Assembly (NCBI GenBank): GCA_017590115.1
Contig: JAGGNK010013558.1
Span: forward strand, 9,537,752-9,601,751
From: Montifringilla adamsi
Lineage: Eukaryota > Chordata > Aves > Passeriformes > Passeridae
Reading direction: 5' to 3'
Length of the DNA: 64,000 nucleotides
The position numbers and the translations under genes are program-made. Of the stretch, positions 1 to 14,400 are shown one piece after another (positions within the stretch are counted from its first letter, which is position 1; each line of letters opens with the position of its first letter). Below the pieces are notes generated by a model. The model ran no database searches and was not told the DNA's origin. It saw nothing but the letters and a program-made list of their open reading frames with translations.

Positions 1-3000
1 TTTTAAGCACCAAGGATTGAAAATATTGCCTTAACAAAAAGTCAAGAATAATAACCTCTGTCAGTTAGAGCTGGCTGATTAAGAATGAAGGTGGCACTAA
101 GAAGTCAGCCTGTGATCACATTAAAGAACATGATCCTGTTATAGGAGCACATGACAAGAGAAATAGAAGGAGGCTCTGAGCACTACTAAACCATTGTAGG
201 AACAAGACAATTCTAGCTCTGAATATATTTTTTTGGTATTTAAATTTAACCAATTAATTTTGAGGCATGTTTTAATATGACATGTAATTTACAAAATATC
301 TCCCAAGACAACAAGAAGAGTTTTCTCAGTCTCCCTAGGAAAACAACAAAGATAACTCACATAGTTTTGGGCTAAATTTGCAGTGGCTCAAAGGATCAAG
401 CAAGAAGATGAACAAATGAAATGTTACAAAATTTATCGACTTCATAAGGCCAAACATTTATACTAACTGCTTTGCCAGAAGTTATATCAATAAGTATATC
501 AAGAAATACCTTCAGCAACAAATCTATTCTGAAATGTGTATGAACAGCTCTCTACACACAAACTCCCACAGGTGAATTCACTGATAGCCAGTGCCCACAT
601 GGCATGGTCACACTTCTGTGGTTATTGAGGGCCGGGGGGCTGTAATGCCTTTCAGTAGATTAGCTGCAGACCCATGCTAAACTGGTTGGTACCTCCATTA
701 CCGACTCTCACAGAGACACCGGCCCTGTTTGTGCCTCTCTTCTTCTCTCTGTTGGTTTTGGTTGTTAGCTTGAACACTCACAGCTCAGACCGCCTGAGGA
801 AGCTGAGGCAGTTCCACGCAACACAGGATCCAAAGCTTTTGCTGTGTTCACTAATAACTTTAGATTAACATTAAGCACATGATACATTGGCTCACATTAC
901 ATTACTTCTACTGTAGCATGTCACGTTATGTCAGCCAAGGTCAACAGTGTGACATGATATGATCTAACACGGTGCAGGGTTATTGCCTCCTGAGTTAGGA
1001 ATCTCAGACTAAGGACCAGAAATAGAACAAGCAGATGCACATAGCAGATCACTTTATAATACTCCTGGGAAAAAAGAATAATTTAATGCATTGCAAATTT
1101 TGCCAGTATCCTCCCTCTCGGATTCATCTGAACCTCCAAACTACCATGATACATCTCTTTCTTTTCTCTTCTTCTTTCTTTCTTTTTAAAGTAAGACATG
1201 AGGCTTGTCGAGTCAATCAGACTGACACTTGGACCTCACCACAGGAAGAATTTCAAATAATTCAGTGAACTTCATAAGCTCTGATCACTCTGCTAATACT
1301 TTCTGCTCTCGTAGACTTCAGTGACCTCTGTTTCATGAATAATGCGAGTGGTAGTGCTGCAAGTCCCAGAGGATTCTGATTCCACTGAGCAATGTGGGGT
1401 TTTGGCCTGCAGGGTGACAAGTTGTAGGAAGGAAATGTTTGGCTGTATCCAAAAAGGGGAAAATTTTTAAAGAACTGCTAAGTCTTCTGGAGTTTTAACT
1501 TGTTTTCACACACTGTGGAGCTTCCAAGTCACAATCTCTGCTCCCTCCTCTGTTACACCCACAAAACTGCATCTGTACTTCAAAAACCGAGAGATACCAA
1601 AGTTAAACTCAGCCATATGAGTCAAAGGGCTGGTTAGGTTCAATTCTGCTACATGGCAATAACCTCCCTGATTTTATTCCTGCACCCATTATAAGCACAG
1701 CCAATATGTGCAGTGTAGGAACGATAATTTTCAGCTTTACACATGCAAAAGCCATCCAGATTACAAGAGACTAAAGATAGGAAATTCCCATGTTAGGATA
1801 AACCTTTAGTTTTCAATTAGACATAATAAACTTGCAAAAACTATAGTAGAGTTATCAATGGCCACAGAGATCATTTCATATCTGGCAAAACAAAAAAAAG
1901 CAGAGCTTCAAGAGCCCATCCTGTCTCTGATATAACACAAGGATGTATCATTTTTAGAACAAAGGCTAAGCTAATCACAGCTGACTTCACATTTCTCTGG
2001 TTTTTGTTCACCTTTGTAAACACAAAGGTAATGTTTTTCTTTTTAGTATTCTGTGACAACAGAAAACACAAGCATTATTTTATTAACCTTTAAATGCAAT
2101 TTGGTTGCTCTTTCCATTTCAGCTCTGGAGCTTTGATGTGTGAGTGACATTGAATATACCTTAAGGGCTCAAAAAAAAAGTTCAATAGTCTTCATAGCCT
2201 CAGCACAAAATACAGAATAAGAAGAGAAAATAAATAAATAAGTACATACACACATATTTCCCTTTTTTATGACTTTGAAAACCTGCAGCTGTCATTTGGT
2301 TCCTCGCTCTTTCCTCAGGCTAGAGATCATCTGATCAGAAAGAAATGAGCATAGTAGAGTCCTTAGATTGGATACGGAGAAGCTGATATTTTTACCTAGT
2401 CAGCCATCTCAGTGAAAAAAAAATTCAAAAAAATAGACAACTCCTCAGATATATCCTGAGGGAACAGCTCCCCAAACTCATCAGCACTTACATGCCCCAG
2501 TTGACTCCCATTTCTGTGTAGTCTCCAGAATCCAGAAAAAAAAAATCTTGAACCTTAGTCTTCAAAATTTTTGTGCCAAGGTTTAAAAATCCTGAACCTT
2601 GAACTATCACCATGGAATCTTGAACCACATTTTTCCAAGACTGAGTCAATTTGGGTAAAAAATTGACCCAAAATCAACGAAAACGTTAATTCAGGCCAGA
2701 AAAAATAATCCTTGGAGTAAAACATAAGGCACTGCTCATTATTTAGGGACACCTTCAGCACCACAGGTCCAAACCTTCAAAACAACCTACTAGTACAGAA
2801 AACAGATGGTAGGTTTAGAGCCCTATTGACAACAGGCTCTTCTAGCACTGGAAGAAATAACTGGATTCTTGACCCTTTCAATAGCTAAGCCCCTAATAGA
2901 AATGCCATTTAAAAAGCCAAAATTTTCAATTCAGAAGTGGGATTGACCATGCAATATTCAAGAGGAGACACTGGTTTCTACTAATATCAGTTTTGCTGGA

Positions 3001-5296
3001 TTCTGTGACCTGTGCCTTGATAGACAACATGATCTCTGCCCCCCTAACCCTAAGCCTCAGCGTAACTCCTCAGTTGGGGGACAGACCCATTGCTTTCACA
3101 AAAGAAAGATAATATCAGGCATACCAACACTTTCCCTTCCAGCACATCACCTCCTTCTACAAAATCTCTCTCTGAAGGGCTCTTTACACAGTCCAGTAAA
3201 GATAGAAATATCTAAATTTTTTCTCAACTAACAATCTTATGAAGAACTGCCCAATGTTTTGACCAAGCTTAATATGGCTTGTTATTGTTGTGAATTAAGG
3301 CTTGATTAGGACTGTGAAGATGCCTCTTGGATCTTACAGTGTTTTGGAGCTCTGTTTTATTGCCTGTATTTCTGATATTCAAAACAGAGCTTACATTTAG
3401 AACATACTATTGCATGCAGCTCTACAGAAAATAAGTAAATAAAAATCTGATCATGCCCTGACAATGGTGACTCAGTTCATTTTCACAAATAGCACATGTT
3501 CCTGAATTGGGAACAGAAGAGCAGCATAAGCCAGGATGGCAGGCGTCACTACTGAAGTGACAAATCATCTCTACTTGATCTTTAAAACAAGGTTGCATCA
3601 CATGAAACTGAACTCTGATTCAGAAACAAGCAGGTGAGCTTGTACCAGATTACCTGATTGCACTGACCCTCTTTTTGTATGCATTGTACTGAAATAAAAA
3701 TAAAATTCACACCCTTATCAAAACAAATAGAGCCAAGTTACATATTGCTTGTACTACTCTGTCATTTGTCAGTGAGCAAAAGCAGAAAGCAAAGCAGCAG
3801 GGTGATGTAGTGACTATAACTAATGTTGCTAAATATCACAACATTTTTAGCAAGTCTGGCTTCTCTCCTCAGTAAACAAGAGACAGTCACTGAGCTTGGT
3901 GACAATGAAGAAAAATCTGCTTCTTTGTGGAGGTGGGTGTATTTCCCTGCCAGAATTATGGAAGATCCAGCATCAGTGAGATATTCTGATTGAAGCTAAA
4001 GGCAATCCTGTCCTGAAAGCTGATAAATTCCCAAGCATATACCCAGGCAAAAGTTAACATAAAGGACAGTTCAATTTCTTGCAAGGGATTATAGAGAAGA
4101 AATGGACATTTATATTTCAATCCCACAATAATATTCACAGTAAGTCTTTGCTCTCCTGAAAATAAACCTGACAAACACTTTTTCTTTTCCCCCAAGGCTT
4201 CTACCAGACCTAAGCAGGCTGTGATTTTTAAAGATTTTAAACCTCTAGAATAATTTTGTAAAAATCTGGACTAAAACTTACTATTCAGGAAAACCACAGA
4301 GCTACAAGAAATCAGATTAAAATAAAAATGGGAGAAGATCCAGTAAAGGAAAACTGCAACAAAGAGGTAAAAGAGCCAAAACCACTGACCATCCAGCCTG
4401 AAGAAATCATAGTGGTCATATTACCTGCACTGTTAATTAGGTAGGGCAGTTGTCAGTACAGGAACGTTACCGTTAAGTGCCTACCTGAACAACTTAGCAT
4501 GCTTAAAATATTCAAAATCAGTTTCAGTTTGAATTAAGAGCATTTTTTTAACCTACAATAGGTTTCAAGATGGAATGGGTAACCATGGTACACTTCACCT
4601 CTAAATAGAATTGTTTGGCTCTTGTACCACATACCCTAAATCTCTGTATTTTCTCATCTGTCAATCTTCATTATAAAAATTCCCATTCAAGCTGAATAAC
4701 TGCCTTCTAAGACCTCATCTGCTCATGGCATTGATTCCCCAATTGAAGGCAGGCCTCTGCTGGAGATGTCATCTGCACACCCAGCTGCAATGTCATATGC
4801 GAGGGATTACAACTTTAGGTAGGGGACTGGAAGATGATATAGATGCAGTTAAGGAACTGAAAGTTTCTTTCCATGTAAATGCCTCAAGCACATGGACAGT
4901 AAACATAGAGAAACACAGATCATAGAAGCTAGTATATGCAAAAGGATTTTAAAATAGATTTGGGGGTTCAAAACTGCCATGAAAATGAGCAACCTCTAAA
5001 TAAAATGCTTGGTATAACATACCCTACTGCTGGCAAAATTTAAATTTGTTTTTTTAGGCTACAGGGAGAGAAAATACAAGAAAAAATAGATTGTGCATTA
5101 TTCAGATGGAGCTACTCTTGATGTCAGCTTGAATGAGGTTATTGACAAATACGTCAAGATATTTTAGTCTTGGGGAAGTTGGGGTCCTGTGCTGTCTTTC
5201 TAGTCAAAAATTGTACTAAGAAATTTTTATATTGGTTTGACTGATATTTGGTATAATGATCTTCAAAGCAGTAAACCCATTCTTAATCAAGTCTGC
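1..5296. other. Non-coding single-copy-looking DNA
   Basis: AT-rich sequence with stop codons in every frame at short intervals and no frame longer than 79 codons. I see no splice-bounded exon, no CR1 tail and no LTR end. The only structure is minor: a short AATAAATAAATAAG run near 2231 and a few A or T runs of 8-10 bases. A slightly GC-richer stretch lies at about 580-840. It reads like intron or intergenic DNA. A conserved regulatory element could be hidden here, because only cross-species alignment would reveal one. Confidence 0.6.
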
Positions 5297-5306
5297 TTAA
5301 GTAAAG

Positions 5307-5455
5307 GACGTGTTGTCAGAGGATGCCGCAAGGCAGCAACAACCTTGGGTTATTTCACCTAACGAGGACCGTCCCACAGCAGGGCCGAGCCTCACAGCGT
5401 TGCAGCGCTCTGATCCACCGGGAGAACGACCCTGCTGGCCTTGAAGCGGAAAAGC
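5307..5455. other. CpG-rich patch in AT-rich surroundings
   Basis: About ten CpG dinucleotides fall within roughly 150 bases, while the flanking kilobases have almost none. The patch is GC-rich and ends abruptly on both sides. It is too short for a classical CpG island. No TATA-like element, splice donor or recognisable repeat family was found. It could be a fragment of a relatively young transposable element that has not yet lost its CpGs, or a small unmethylated regulatory element. I cannot tell which. Confidence 0.5.
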
Positions 5456-7839
5456 TGAAGCAGTGCTGTGAACAAGACTTAGCTTGGTGAAGGGGGGAGA
5501 GATGAGGGATTCCAAGAATTGGATTAGCTTTTACTGGAATCCTTTCATATCACCAGGATAGATGTATAAGCAGAAAAACAGAAATAGGGTAAACTCTGCC
5601 AAAAAGCAGCATGGCCTAGTAGCAATCTGCACAGTAAACTTGACATTTCTGCTTCATCATATGTTTTCCAATTCCAGGATCATTAAATACTAATTGTTCT
5701 GCTCTGCTTCCTGTTTTGAAAAATGCTGCTTTTTACTCTGCCTTTGTAACATCTTAAGTCATTTAAGTTTTAATATTCTCACAATGAATGGCTGTGAGAA
5801 GGAACCTTGCTGAACTATATAAATTTATTTCAGGGCTTGAAGATGCCATTATTTATATTAGTTCATAATTATTGTAGCAGTCACTTCCAGATGCCTCAAA
5901 ATGCCCCCATGAAAAAGGAAAGTACTAAAAAGAAAATTTTCAAAAGATTTAAAGCTTCTATTGTGGTTGTTGGATACAGAAAGCTACCACGTTTAAGTGG
6001 CTAAAGAAAAAGCAGAGAGCTCTTTCAAGAATATGGCCATGAATGACTTGTTCTCATGAATGTCTGTGTCAGAACTGAGAACTGGCCATGCATCCACAGC
6101 AGTGAAAGTACTACCTTTAAAAACTCAGCTCATGTAAGGTAGGGAACAGCAATAACAATTTGCAGCATCCCAGTATTTTACCTTCGCAGGATACAGGCTC
6201 CTTTTCCAAGTTCAAAAATGTCAAGTAAGAGCATGCATATTCAGGTGAGGGAAACACTTTATTTCACAAAAAAACAAAATATGTGAAGCAGGAAAAGGAG
6301 AGATAGGAGATTGTGAGAAAATGACACAATAGAATTAAACCTGAGCAAGCAAAATATAAATCTGATAAGACAAGGAGGAAAAAGAAAACGTAAGTAAGTA
6401 TACGGATGAGGAAAGCATCTTTCTCAGCCACTTCACTATTCAAATATTCTCTACGTCATATGTTTTGCATGTTCTGATGCTATAAAGCAGGGTCCCTGAT
6501 CTGTGGTGCTCTTTCCTACTGAACTCCACTGTGGAAATAAAGGTGTGTACTTCTGCTACACTTGAAAAAACAAGGCTTTTGATAAACGCAATGCAGCAAA
6601 AAAATCAAAGAATCAGGCACAGAAACAGGAGGGCAATAACTGCATTATGCCTTCAGTACCTGTTGGGTTGCTTAGCCAGTGTTTCAGAAACACCACCAGA
6701 GCAGAAACCAGCAAGCTAAGACATTCTTCACTGTCATCACATGCAGGAAGTTTATAACCACCTTGCAGCATTCATAACTATGCTGCTTTGTAGCTGTTTC
6801 CTCCAAGCAATATTGGGCAATGAGCACACGTCAGCATGCCTCACCTCCAGCCAGGGAGTGACCATCAGTCCAGCCAGAGCAAGCTGTATGCCTACTGACA
6901 CATTTATTGCTGTCTTTGGCAGGGGTTTGAGCCCCCACTCACAAGCTCAACAAAGTCAAGCTGGACTTGCTGCCAAGAGGGCTGTTTCACCAGTGTCAGT
7001 GGTGACATCTGATTGCTGGACTAATGTCCCACATTTGACACAAAGCTGCCTGCTGATCTGCTGCTCACTCCAGTCTGCTTCTGCCTGAAGATTTTGCTCC
7101 ATCCCAACATGCAACTTTTTAATAAAAAGGCAGAAATTCCTTTTCACACAAAAGCCCTCTTTGGTGTTCTTCCTCAGAACCTCTGGTTTCTCAGTGGTGG
7201 GTCTATAGCAAGAAGGGGTCCACAAACTGCAGAGAGAAGTATAAAATCTGCTATCACAGCTGCCCTGTACTCAGCAGTGGGGTTGAAATCTGTAGAAGAG
7301 GGCCCAGGAGTAGAACCTAAGGCTGAACAATCTGGAATAAGATGTATTTGGAAGAACCTATACAGCAAAGGAAAGGGTATGTTCAGATCACTCCAGGTAT
7401 TGCTTCAAATCTCACAGAAATTAACTGCAGTGCCTGTGCAGAACCTCTCTGAACACCCATAAACCCCTCAGGAGCTTCCAGAACAGGGTAATTACATCAA
7501 AATTTGGAAATCCTCTCTTTCAGCATGAAGGTCACTGACATTGTGCCACCTTATTTTCTGCAGAGCGTGTTTAAGAGCCTTTAGTAAGACAAAAAAGCTG
7601 GGTCATATTCTCACATCAGTGTGTTCACACTCACAGAGACAAGGGAAACTTGCTAAAAGCCTGCACAGTGAGAACCTCTCTGACAAAAGGATATTCCCCC
7701 AGAGGCTGGGCATGTCACACCTGGAGTCTCTGCAGCTGCCCGGTCAGCCCATCCTTCCCTGAGTTTGGCATGCAGCAATTCTGGCTGCATTTTTCCAGAA
7801 TTCTTGGGTTTTGTGCATCCTTCTCCAGGTTCCAACAGG
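5456..7839. other. Non-coding DNA, GC rising toward the 3' end
   Basis: No gene recognised. AT-rich up to about 6500, then gradually GC-richer through 6740-7840. The GC-rich part contains overlapping open frames on both strands (for example + 6741-7088 and + 7094-7462). Frames of this size in both orientations over the same bases are what stop-poor GC-rich DNA gives by chance, and none shows a known domain. The last few hundred bases may include the 5' part of the LTR that follows, whose left edge I could not fix. Confidence 0.5.
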
Positions 7840-8318
7840 AGGGGGACTGCAGGGACCCCCGTGAGGGAAGGGTGGTGCTGTCCTGGCTGGGCACAACCAG
7901 TGCCAGCCTGTTCCCACTGTGGGGTACAGCCAAGTCCCCAGAGATGCTGCTGCAGCCTCTGTGGAATGTGTTTAAGAGCAGGCAGAGCCCCACAGGCAGT
8001 GGGTGTGAGGAACAGCCCTGCCTGCTCAGGGGCAAGGGCAAACAGGGCAGGAGATGCTCCAGGTACTGGAGCAGGGATTCCCCTGTGCCCCTGAGGAGCA
8101 GGGTGACCCAGAGACTGCAGCCCATCGGGGTTAGTTTCTCACCAACCAACTCTGTTTTAATTGGTGACAGATGAAAATAATTTTCCCCAAGTCAAGCATG
8201 TTCTGCCTGTGAGGGTAACTGGAAGTGACCTCCCTGGGTTTTTCTCACCACAATAACATTTTACATCTTATTATTGAGGAGGAAAGTGGGGGTGTGGGGG
8301 ACATGTTAACCCACCACA
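7840..8318 (+). mobile_element. Degraded avian ERVL-like LTR (solo remnant)
   Basis: The 3' part resembles the ending of a common avian endogenous-retrovirus LTR. There is a GC-rich stretch with GGAGCAGGG-type motifs and CCCCTGTGCCCCTGAGGAG (about 8040-8100). Next comes AATTTTCCCCAAGTCAAG at 8179-8196, then a TTCTGCCTGTGAGGGTAACTGG-like block. A GAGGAGG...GGGGG segment follows and the element closes with TTAACCCACCACA at 8306-8318. An LTR end in CA at 8318 fits. The family assignment rests on remembered consensus features, not on a search. The 5' edge is uncertain by 100 bases or more. No internal retroviral gene or second LTR was seen, so it is probably an old solo LTR, and its several open frames are not genes. 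Confidence 0.6.
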
Positions 8319-11300
8319 TCATGTTTAGTAATTCCCAGGGAGATAGTTAATATATTGCTGAGAGCAAAATTTGAAAGTGTCATTATTCCACTCAGAAATA
8401 AAATTAATTCTAAGCTTTTATTCCTGGAAACCCCAGTACTGTCAGTGGCATTACAGCAAACATGACCCCCCTACCTCTGTGCAGTTCTTGCTACACATAA
8501 AATATCCAGAAGAACAAAAGCAAAATGAACTATTTAAGCAGAGAATTCAACTAAAAATTGTGAGAAGATACAGATGCGAGAAAAGCCCCTTGCTTTGGTA
8601 TTAAGGCTCCTAAAATGAAGTCAATGCGTCTTATTCTAATTGCTAATTGCCAATAGTGTGCTTTTTCACCAGTATGTCTAGTTGTTTAAAATATAGTCTC
8701 AGTCCTGGGCTAATGAAAGACAACTGTCCTAGTAAGCAATTGCACTCAGAGTGACTTGGACACCGAACATTCATTTGCAACTACAAATCAAAGTTAACTG
8801 CTAGAGACAAGCCAGCAGAAAACACCTTCTAAAGGAACAGCAAAACTGTGAAAACCATTTTTGTTCAGAAGACACTCTGTCTTGATAAGTGTTCTCAGAC
8901 AGGCAAGATATCCATACCTCCCCCACCTCCTTTGGGTCACACACCCCACTGGGAGTGAGAGGAGGCAATGAGGCCCCTCAACTTCCAGGGGAGAAAAGTG
9001 GGAGAGGAAGGACCAGGGACTGCAGAACAGCCCTGAAGGGAAGCTGAAGTGCATGGTGATTGGAACTGCTACACACAGGAGCAGATCTTGGTTTGCTAAA
9101 ACTTCTCACCTCACCACTCCTTCCATCCCCTCCCCGCACAGGCACAAAGGGCTGCACAAGCCAAAACAGCAGACCATCACCTCCCCATCCTGGGGCAGAC
9201 TTGACAGGCAGCTACAAGCTGATGAATTAGGCAGTGGCCTGTTGTTCCAAGGCCCAGAGCTGGCACTGGTGATAGCCTCTTGGAAAGCAAGTACAGACAC
9301 CTGAGTATGAGCAATTAAAATGATGCAATACAGGACACATATCCGTCAGAAATAACCTAGCAATTGGGTTGCTGGCACACCATGCTGCAGATAAGGCAAC
9401 GCTGATAATACTTGAACTTCTATCTCTCTCACTGAGATATTTGCCACAATGCTATTTGGTCTTTGCTCTTAAATCTGTATGATCACTTAGCTTTACCGAC
9501 TGATTGCAGGATAAGACTGATTTGCCAAATCCAGAAATAATGCAGGTTTTCTTTGAAGATGCATTTTACTGGGTTTTTTTCTCATTGATCTTGGAAGTTA
9601 TGCAATAATATTAAAAACTTAGCCACCACAAAGAGCACAGCAAGGTACACCAGAGAAACAAGAACCTGGATAGTCCCCTTCACAAGTTGTTTCAACAACT
9701 TATCTTGCACACAAAAAATATTCACCTATTTAAACAGCATTCTAGGTTCTGACAGAAGGCGAGAAGTTCAGTGGAGGGCTCGCCCCATGTTGGTTGTGCA
9801 GTGAGGTACTGATGGAGACGAGAGGTTGAGCAAGTGCAGCACCTGGCTGAGCAGGACAGGCAGGTGCTGCTGCAGGTACAGCCACACTGTGTGACGTGGG
9901 GTAGGCAGCCCTTCCTCTACCAGGCGTGTCTGCACAGCACAAGGTGGGGCCAAGCAGAGAAATATGACTCAGTCTCTACATAACTCATTCACAACTATCT
10001 TAGATCCTAAAAACAACAGTCATGTTAACATGGCGCTCCTGCCTGGGTATGGCTAACCAGTCTTCCCAAATATTGCACAAGGTAGCTGTTCCTCTGTTCC
10101 ACAAAACCCAGTCATATGAACAGATCTTCTCACTCCCTTACTGTGCCTTGTCAGTTTAGGTCTGAAGTACCTTCACAGAAGGTCCACTGGACTGGTTAAG
10201 TGTGCCACATCCCAGCCTCAGGACTGTCAGCTGGAAGAGGCTGCATGAGGATCTCTCAGTCTAAGTATGGTTAAAGCAATATGACCCAGAAGTTACAAAA
10301 ATGTTGAAAATCATGCAAGTGTAAAAAAAGCATTAAAATCCCAGATCTACACATGAATGGACAATTATGCATCAAACAAGCAGGTAGCTGTAGATGTTCC
10401 TATGTGCCATATAACAAGTGCTTGGTTTCCCTGTAAAAATAGATAACAGTTCCCTGAGGTCATATTTACTAGTGTTCCCTTAAACTACAACACCCACAAC
10501 AGTTATTTTTGGAAACAAGTTATCTGTATGTATTTGGTGTCCTACTAGTATTCCACACATTGAAATCTTGGCAATACCTCCCAGTCAAACACAGCTACAG
10601 GTCTTACCCAGAAAAATTTTTCTCATGCACATAAGGCTTACTCATGTTCAGCAGTCACCTGGATTGGAGCAACATATGTACATGAGTTAGGATTTGCAAG
10701 AAAGGATCTTGAATAGTGATGGAGCAGTCACTACATTCATAGTTAATTAAATTAATTTGAAAAGGTGTATTTATGGTTAGGTTTAGACTATTAGTACAAT
10801 AGATTTACAATGGAAGCATATATTTTAATTATCAAAGAGCTTTTGGATAGGAGAGAGTAATCACAGAAATTCTGTACTTTGATATATCACATGCTGTCAG
10901 GGTGGTTTTTTCCGCTTTTTCTTTGCCTAGGTCAACCAACTGCATATCATGCCTTGAGCAAGAAATAGCCATTGAACTGATCACTCCTTAAATTTCAATT
11001 CCTAGTCACACTTAATAACTGTCTATCCCCAAATCCCTGCAAGGGACAGGACAGTATCACAATGATACAGAGCTCACATCAATTTCTATGACACTGACTT
11101 GGGTACTGCTGGCATTAGAAACACTCCACTTTCAGATTGTGAGTCTACAAGCCCAGAGTACAGTTTAGGGAATAGAAGAAATATTAAGGAAAAACTAGGG
11201 AACTGGGACTCTGCGTCTTATTCAAGTATTTTTTGTTTGGTGTTTTTTTTAATCTGACTTCAAACACAACTATCCAACAACTGTATTTTAAAGGTACAGA

Positions 11301-11461
11301 TAACAAGAAACTGAGAAAGGAGCATCACTTCTAGATGCACTCAATACTTGTGCTTCAAGTGTTTCCTCAAATTCTGCAGATTTTAGTCTATCTAGTCACA
11401 TGCATGCACAACTGAGCTTTGGCTCTTTCCAAAAGGAAGCAAATCTAACACTTCACAGTTG
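8319..11461. other. Non-coding DNA with two GC-richer islands
   Basis: No gene recognised. GC-richer islands at about 8900-9260 and 9755-9955 interrupt AT-rich sequence. Both carry short open frames on one or both strands without any known motif. The island at 9755-9955 has a few CpGs and a CAGGTGCTGCTGCAGG motif. No repeat family recognised. The rest, 9960-11461, is featureless AT-rich DNA. Confidence 0.5.
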
Positions 11462-11489
11462 GTATTTTATCAAAAGTATTTTATCAAAA
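11462..11489. repeat. Perfect 14-bp tandem duplication
   Basis: The 14-mer GTATTTTATCAAAA occurs twice head to tail without a mismatch. It looks like a simple slippage-type duplication in AT-rich DNA, with no evidence of function. Confidence 0.9.
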
Positions 11490-14400
11490 CTGCTTATTGG
11501 AAAAACTGAGTGATCCTTCCATATTCCTGAGCAGTGGACTCTTTGGTCAAGAGAAAGTGGTGACTTTCAACAGAATTTTCTCCCTACCAGTTTATAAAGA
11601 AAACACTCGTTAATTATGAAAAAAATCTATCAATTAAAGTAGAAACTACTCCTCTAACATCCTAACTGTGACTTTGCTACGAAAAGGAACAGCGAGTCAA
11701 GTGTGTCCAGAGAGTGCTGGACTGTCTTCAAACAAGTTTGTTGGCAGCTTAAAGGCTGCTGAACATTATGATTTTAATACAGCTGCATTATCTTGTTCAC
11801 ATTAATAAACACATGTGTGGGAAGGTTCAACTCTCTGCGTGGCAAAGTAGTTCTACCTCTTTGGTTTCCAATGGGACATTGTTTTAGGCTTAGGCCTGAA
11901 AGGAGATCAAAGCTGGTGAAAGCCTCTGAGTGGGCATTCAGTGCTGCTGCTGGGCTGTACTTCCAGATGCTGTTGCAGAGAAAAGGCATCTTGCAAAGAA
12001 TTGACACTGTATTTCATCGATGTCATTCATAATCCTTTTTAACAGATAAAAATTATGGGCTGTCTGGTTCTCAAACACAACATCATCCAATTTGCATGGT
12101 CCAGGTCCTCTTCTGCAATGAATGATGGGCTTAGTAAGTGATATTTACCAGTCCGTCATGCCACTGCATTGCATTTAATACACACTGAACCTTCAGAAAG
12201 GCAGTCTAGAATTAATTCTCAGAAGCAATCAACATTCATTTGACTCTTTTGCTATTTCCTCTGCATCTCCAACTTCAGTGATTTCACATCAAGAGAAATA
12301 AGCAAACCCTTGAGCACTCTCAGCAAACATCAAAACGTGAACTGCTAGAAATACATAGGGAGACTGCCAAAGGCACCAAATGGCAGCTAGAAATTTAACT
12401 TTCACTGATGAACCATGATCCAGAAGTCAGCAAGCACGGGATAACTTTGCTGGCATTTTTATTTTTGGAAGCCTCACCCTATGGCCACTTACATGTGTCT
12501 ATGATTGTGCATTGTAAAATCAAATGCCATTCTAAAGCACACACCCCATACAGAGACACACACAGACTCACAACACAGATCAAATGCTTGTTTTGCCCTC
12601 CAGGAGTCTCAAGGGCCTTCAACTACTAAAATTAACCCCTGTCCTTCAGTGAGCTGAACCTATGGCTTTACAGAATTCCACAGCATCTAAGACAACACAA
12701 CTATTTATGTTCCTGCACATACTGAGGTTTTTAGAAAGACCACATCAGAATACACATCATAACCATTCCTCTTGACAATAGTGTATCAGGAAGACTTGCA
12801 ATACATAACAAAGAAACCATCACAACTCGTCTGATGTTGACATCTACCTGAAGGATCTGCAGACCCTATATTGCTCCGAAAGTGACATTTATATAGAAAA
12901 ATGCACATCTAACTTTTGCTTGTTTGTACACACACAGGTAATGTATGCACTCTACTCCCACATAAAGACTTCCTTGTGAAGCCAAAATATTATAATTGCC
13001 ATTTTACTGGAGCGATATGTAATACACCAACTCTAGTCCAAGGCACTGCCTGCAGCTGCCCTCAGCAGCTTTTGCCCCAAGTACCTGCACTAGAGCCTAG
13101 GCTCTGGGAGTCACAGGGTGGTTGCTATCCTGTCCACAGGTAATTTCCCAAGCAGGTGGCAGGGAACACAGGCAGTGCACTCCCCTGTGCAATACATATA
13201 CTGACATCTCCCACAGAAGAGAATTTTTAAGCAATTTGTTAGAAATAATCAGCGCTCATTTACATAATTTCAGAGCACAGTTAAGCCTGAAAGCACAGCT
13301 CCCCAGCTCCAAGACTCCTGGCTCAGTTATGTCACCAAGTGCTCCTGGGTTTCCCCTGCCCCATCAGCCCAAATGAACCGACAAGGCGTTCAAAGCCCCA
13401 CGAGCCACAAGAGAGCAGGAAATCACAGAGCTTGGGCATCATGGCTCCAACACTTCCAGTTGTGTGGCATGCTGCCCAGAAGCCCTCAAAGTACCCATGG
13501 TATATGCCAGGTCTTTGGGGATCTCCAGAGGCAGGCAGCATGTCAAGGCTATCCCAGAGCCACAGACCTCACAGCTCGCCAGGAGCCATGAAGTCAGGCA
13601 CGCAGCCTGTCAGAACCCATCCCATGTCTTTGCAGAAAGTCACTAAAAAATGATGGTTTTGCAAAATATTTTGCTATCAATGAATCTGCCTTATCTGACG
13701 GAAAATTGTTTTGGCAGAAAGTTTGCAGCTAGCTCCAGTCTGTCCCCTAGGCAGGTTAAAAAATTAGAGGAACTGCTCCACTGAAGCCCAAAGTTCTTGT
13801 CTAAAATTACAGTGTTAACTTACACTTGTTCACAAATATCAAACTTCTGATGAAACACCCAAAAGACACAATTTCCTTGTAAATGAGGTAGCAGACTGGA
13901 CCGGCATTTCCTTATCCATGACCACATTTGTGTTTTATCTGCAAGCCCTTGCACTCTAACATTTTCCTTTTCTTTGTCCCAACTACAAGTTCTTTGAGGC
14001 AGGGCCCTTTTCCTGACAAGCAGCATGTGCTATCACATAAGCAACAAATTCATATCAGTAACAACCCTGGCATTTTCTGTTTCAGAAGAATGACCTCAGC
14101 AATGCATTTTCAGAGTGACTTTATCCTTCAGAACCAATCAGTTGCAAGAGCATAATACTGCCAATAAATGTAAGAGAATTTTACATAGAAAATACTCCAT
14201 TTTAAGGTCCACACAGAAAATTCTCTTATGTAAGGATCTGGGCTCTTTTAAAATACTATTGGAACAGAGTGAAGTATATTTTAAAAAATTCACTAATATA
14301 ATATTTCTCCCTAAAATAAGGTGCTGTTTATTAAACATGAAATTGATAGCTTCTTGGTCTCACTGTTGTACTGCCACTGATTAGATTTTGCATCTTTTCA

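Noticed and set aside
7094..8174. Cluster of open frames up to 174 codons on both strands as a possible gene
   Set aside because: The frames overlap in several registers on both strands in GC-rich DNA, part of which is an LTR remnant. No domain or splice structure was seen.
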